A stretch of 64,000 bases of DNA from Trichoplax adhaerens. Taxonomy: Eukaryota; Placozoa; Uniplacotomia; Trichoplacea; Trichoplacidae. The DNA lies in the NCBI RefSeq assembly GCF_000150275.1, contig NW_002060965.1, forward strand, positions 438,923 through 502,922. Reading direction: 5' to 3'. Under the pieces are notes generated by a model. That model had not been told where the DNA came from, ran no database searches, and was given only the letters and a program-made list of their open reading frames with translations. Every line of letters begins with the position of its first letter. Within the stretch, counting starts at the first letter, position 1. Positions 61,986 to 64,000 of the stretch are shown here, piece after piece. The position numbers were made by a program, and so were the translations under genes.

Positions 61986-64000
61986 GCTTGGCAAATTAAA
62001 TTTGCAGCTTTCGCCAATTTTTGTTGAAGATGATGACCGTTATTATATTTATTTATAACTGTATCTTTGCTTATCTCATAAACAAAATATTATAACCTGG
62101 CTATTTTATTGTAAGACTTGATTATCGTATATTAAGTTTTAGCTATACAGTAGTTCTAGTAGTTTAGTAGAATAGAAATATATAGATGCCATAAATCAAG
62201 CATATTCTCTCTTATGTTGTTACTCTACTGAATCATTTAATAACGACTAATAACAATAACAATTATTATATAATCTTACGGTCAGCAAGTTATAGTATTT
62301 TAATTAAAAAGATATCTATGGCAACAAGTATTGTAGTGTATCAGATAGATAAGAAACATTGTAGTCACGTAGTCATTTGATTAGTTTTAATAATACTGCT
62401 ATCTAGATTTTCAATTTTTTCACCTGTTACTGTATTTCCTTCGTAAATATGTGATAGCTAATTTATTTTAATGTCATTTATGGTATATCTTTACCGAGAA
62501 ATGACTCTATTGTATATTTAAAATAGATTAACTTACAGTAGTATAGAAAAAATCCGGATAAGATAATACTATGAGTAATTAACAAATTTCATTAAGTTAT
62601 ATAATTTGCTTAAACGTCTTATCCTAGATTGTACTATCATATTATAAAATCTAATAAATACCCATTCGCTTGACAGTGTACCGATCTAAGAGATATACTT
62701 TGGATTGTTTTATATCGATTAGAAATGACATACATTATTTTAACTTCAGGATAAAGTAATCATGTTATCCTTTTTACAAATAATTTTATGCCAATCAATA
62801 TCTTGATGTAATAGCTTTTAAAGTAAATCAAATAAATAGGAAAAGAAATAACCTTTCATAGGCTGTCAAATTATAATTGGAAAGTATCCATGTAAAATTG
62901 AAAGATTGAATGATTAATATTGAAGTACAGTAACTATATGATCAGAATAAAAGGTAGCTTGCTCTCCCTGATGTTTTAACTTGCTTTTTAATCTTGGCTT
63001 TTAATTATATTATAAATTTTGACTTAAATAAATTTTACTTGCAGTGAGAATAAAAAATACTGAACCATTTATAGAATTTATCGAGAATAAAAGTTCGATT
63101 ATTAAACCTATGGTTGAAAATTACAAAATATCCAATTCTATGATAAAGAAGCTTAAAATATAAACTATGTTGGACGCGATACAAAGCATGCTCTAGATGG
63201 AAAGGAAATGGGCCTACGCGGGCTAATAGAATATAAATTATATTATTATTGTTATCATTATTATAGAAAAAGAAATAAAAAGAAGACCGAGCCTATTTCA
63301 TGGCTTGGACGAGCTATTTTAGTACATGCGTGCCAATTAGTGATTTAAATTTTTCAGCCAGGAAGATATAGTTATGATATCCTTTCTATGTACTATGGGG
63401 ATAATATTTATATTTTTAAACGAATAAAGAGTTGAACAATTCATTACATTTTTGGCAAAATTAAAAAATTAAAGCGCATGTGGGATATTATGAAATGTAT
63501 AGATTGAAAGACTACATGGAATATTCTGGTAATAAAAAATTGAAAGAGTGAATGTGACACCGTTCTACAGTTACTTTTAATTTAGGAATGGTTATAAAGG
63601 AATATGTGAACTATATTCAGATAACTGACAAAAATACTTTATGTGTAGATTGGCGGTCACGTGCTGCTAGCGTAGAAAGAGTATTCTAAACAATTTAAAT
63701 TCTACGAGTATTTTTGGAGTTCAGAAAATTGGTGAAAGACAATCTAGAACAACGAAAGTAGAAAGATTAAATTAAATAATAGGTAAATAAGAGCAAACTT
63801 AGCCCTTCTATATGTAGAAAGACTGTATTCAGATATCTCTTTCAAATAACATACAGATTTTTTCCTGTCTTGACATGTAAATCACGAGAAAAATTAAAAT
63901 ATTACTTTCTTCCATGTTTTACAATTACCTACGCAAATCGAAATTTTATACTAATTACTGCCAACTGGCAGGAAATTCGTATATTCTACATCATCCTTAC
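61986..64000. other. CREBRF 3' region, one candidate exon, otherwise nothing firm
   Basis: AT-rich. The CREBRF 3' untranslated region probably starts here. At 63045-63163 an acceptor (TTTTACTTGCAG) precedes 39 open codons ending in TAA (IKNTEPFIEF...MIKKLKI); it is discussed as a possible alternative terminal exon. No other gene or repeat was seen. Confidence 0.4.

Overview
The window is eukaryotic nuclear DNA. It is AT-rich by eye, with genes on both strands, many short GT-AG introns and long intergenic stretches carrying decayed repeats. Six protein genes can be assigned from spliced translation, and all have human counterparts (DNAAF9, CFAP119, NCAPG, CCDC33, MKI67, CREBRF). A compact, intron-dense, AT-rich genome with this bilaterian-like gene set, three of them ciliary, suggests an early-branching animal. 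A placozoan (Trichoplax or Hoilungia) is my best guess, but that is inference from gene content and architecture; no marker sequence proves it.

Layout. 580-10832 (-): DNAAF9 (C20orf194/Shulin family), a very fragmented gene whose first exon I could not fix. 10833-18528: no gene found; a decayed dispersed repeat at 12.4-14.2 kb and a clear six-copy tandem array with a unit near 256 bp at 15.2-16.8 kb. 18529-21829 (-): a CFAP119 (CCDC189)-like ciliary gene. 23823-26874 (-): NCAPG, condensin I subunit G, two exons. 26875-30093: intergenic, with a tandem duplication just upstream of NCAPG, one MITE and two smaller repeats. 30094-37092 (+): CCDC33-like, 24 exons resolved in frame, 926 residues. 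38477-47216 (-): a Ki-67 homologue in seven exons, 2567 residues, with an N-terminal FHA domain, a PP1-docking motif and an array of TP-rich repeats in one 5.6 kb exon. 47217-59985: about 12.8 kb without a recognisable gene, holding two MITE copies and three degenerate tandem arrays. 59986-61985 (+): CREBRF, a bZIP regulator, preceded by a short upstream ORF whose stop overlaps the main start. 61986-64000: nothing firm, but a phase-compatible candidate terminal exon.

The genes fall into two functional groups. DNAAF9, CFAP119 and CCDC33 belong to cilia and axonemal dynein. NCAPG and Ki-67 act on mitotic chromosomes and lie about 12 kb apart. CREBRF, a regulator of CREB3-type stress transcription factors, stands alone. 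The most interesting single locus is the Ki-67 homologue: PP1 docking and TP repeats are conserved, while the FHA phosphopeptide-contact residues appear to be replaced.
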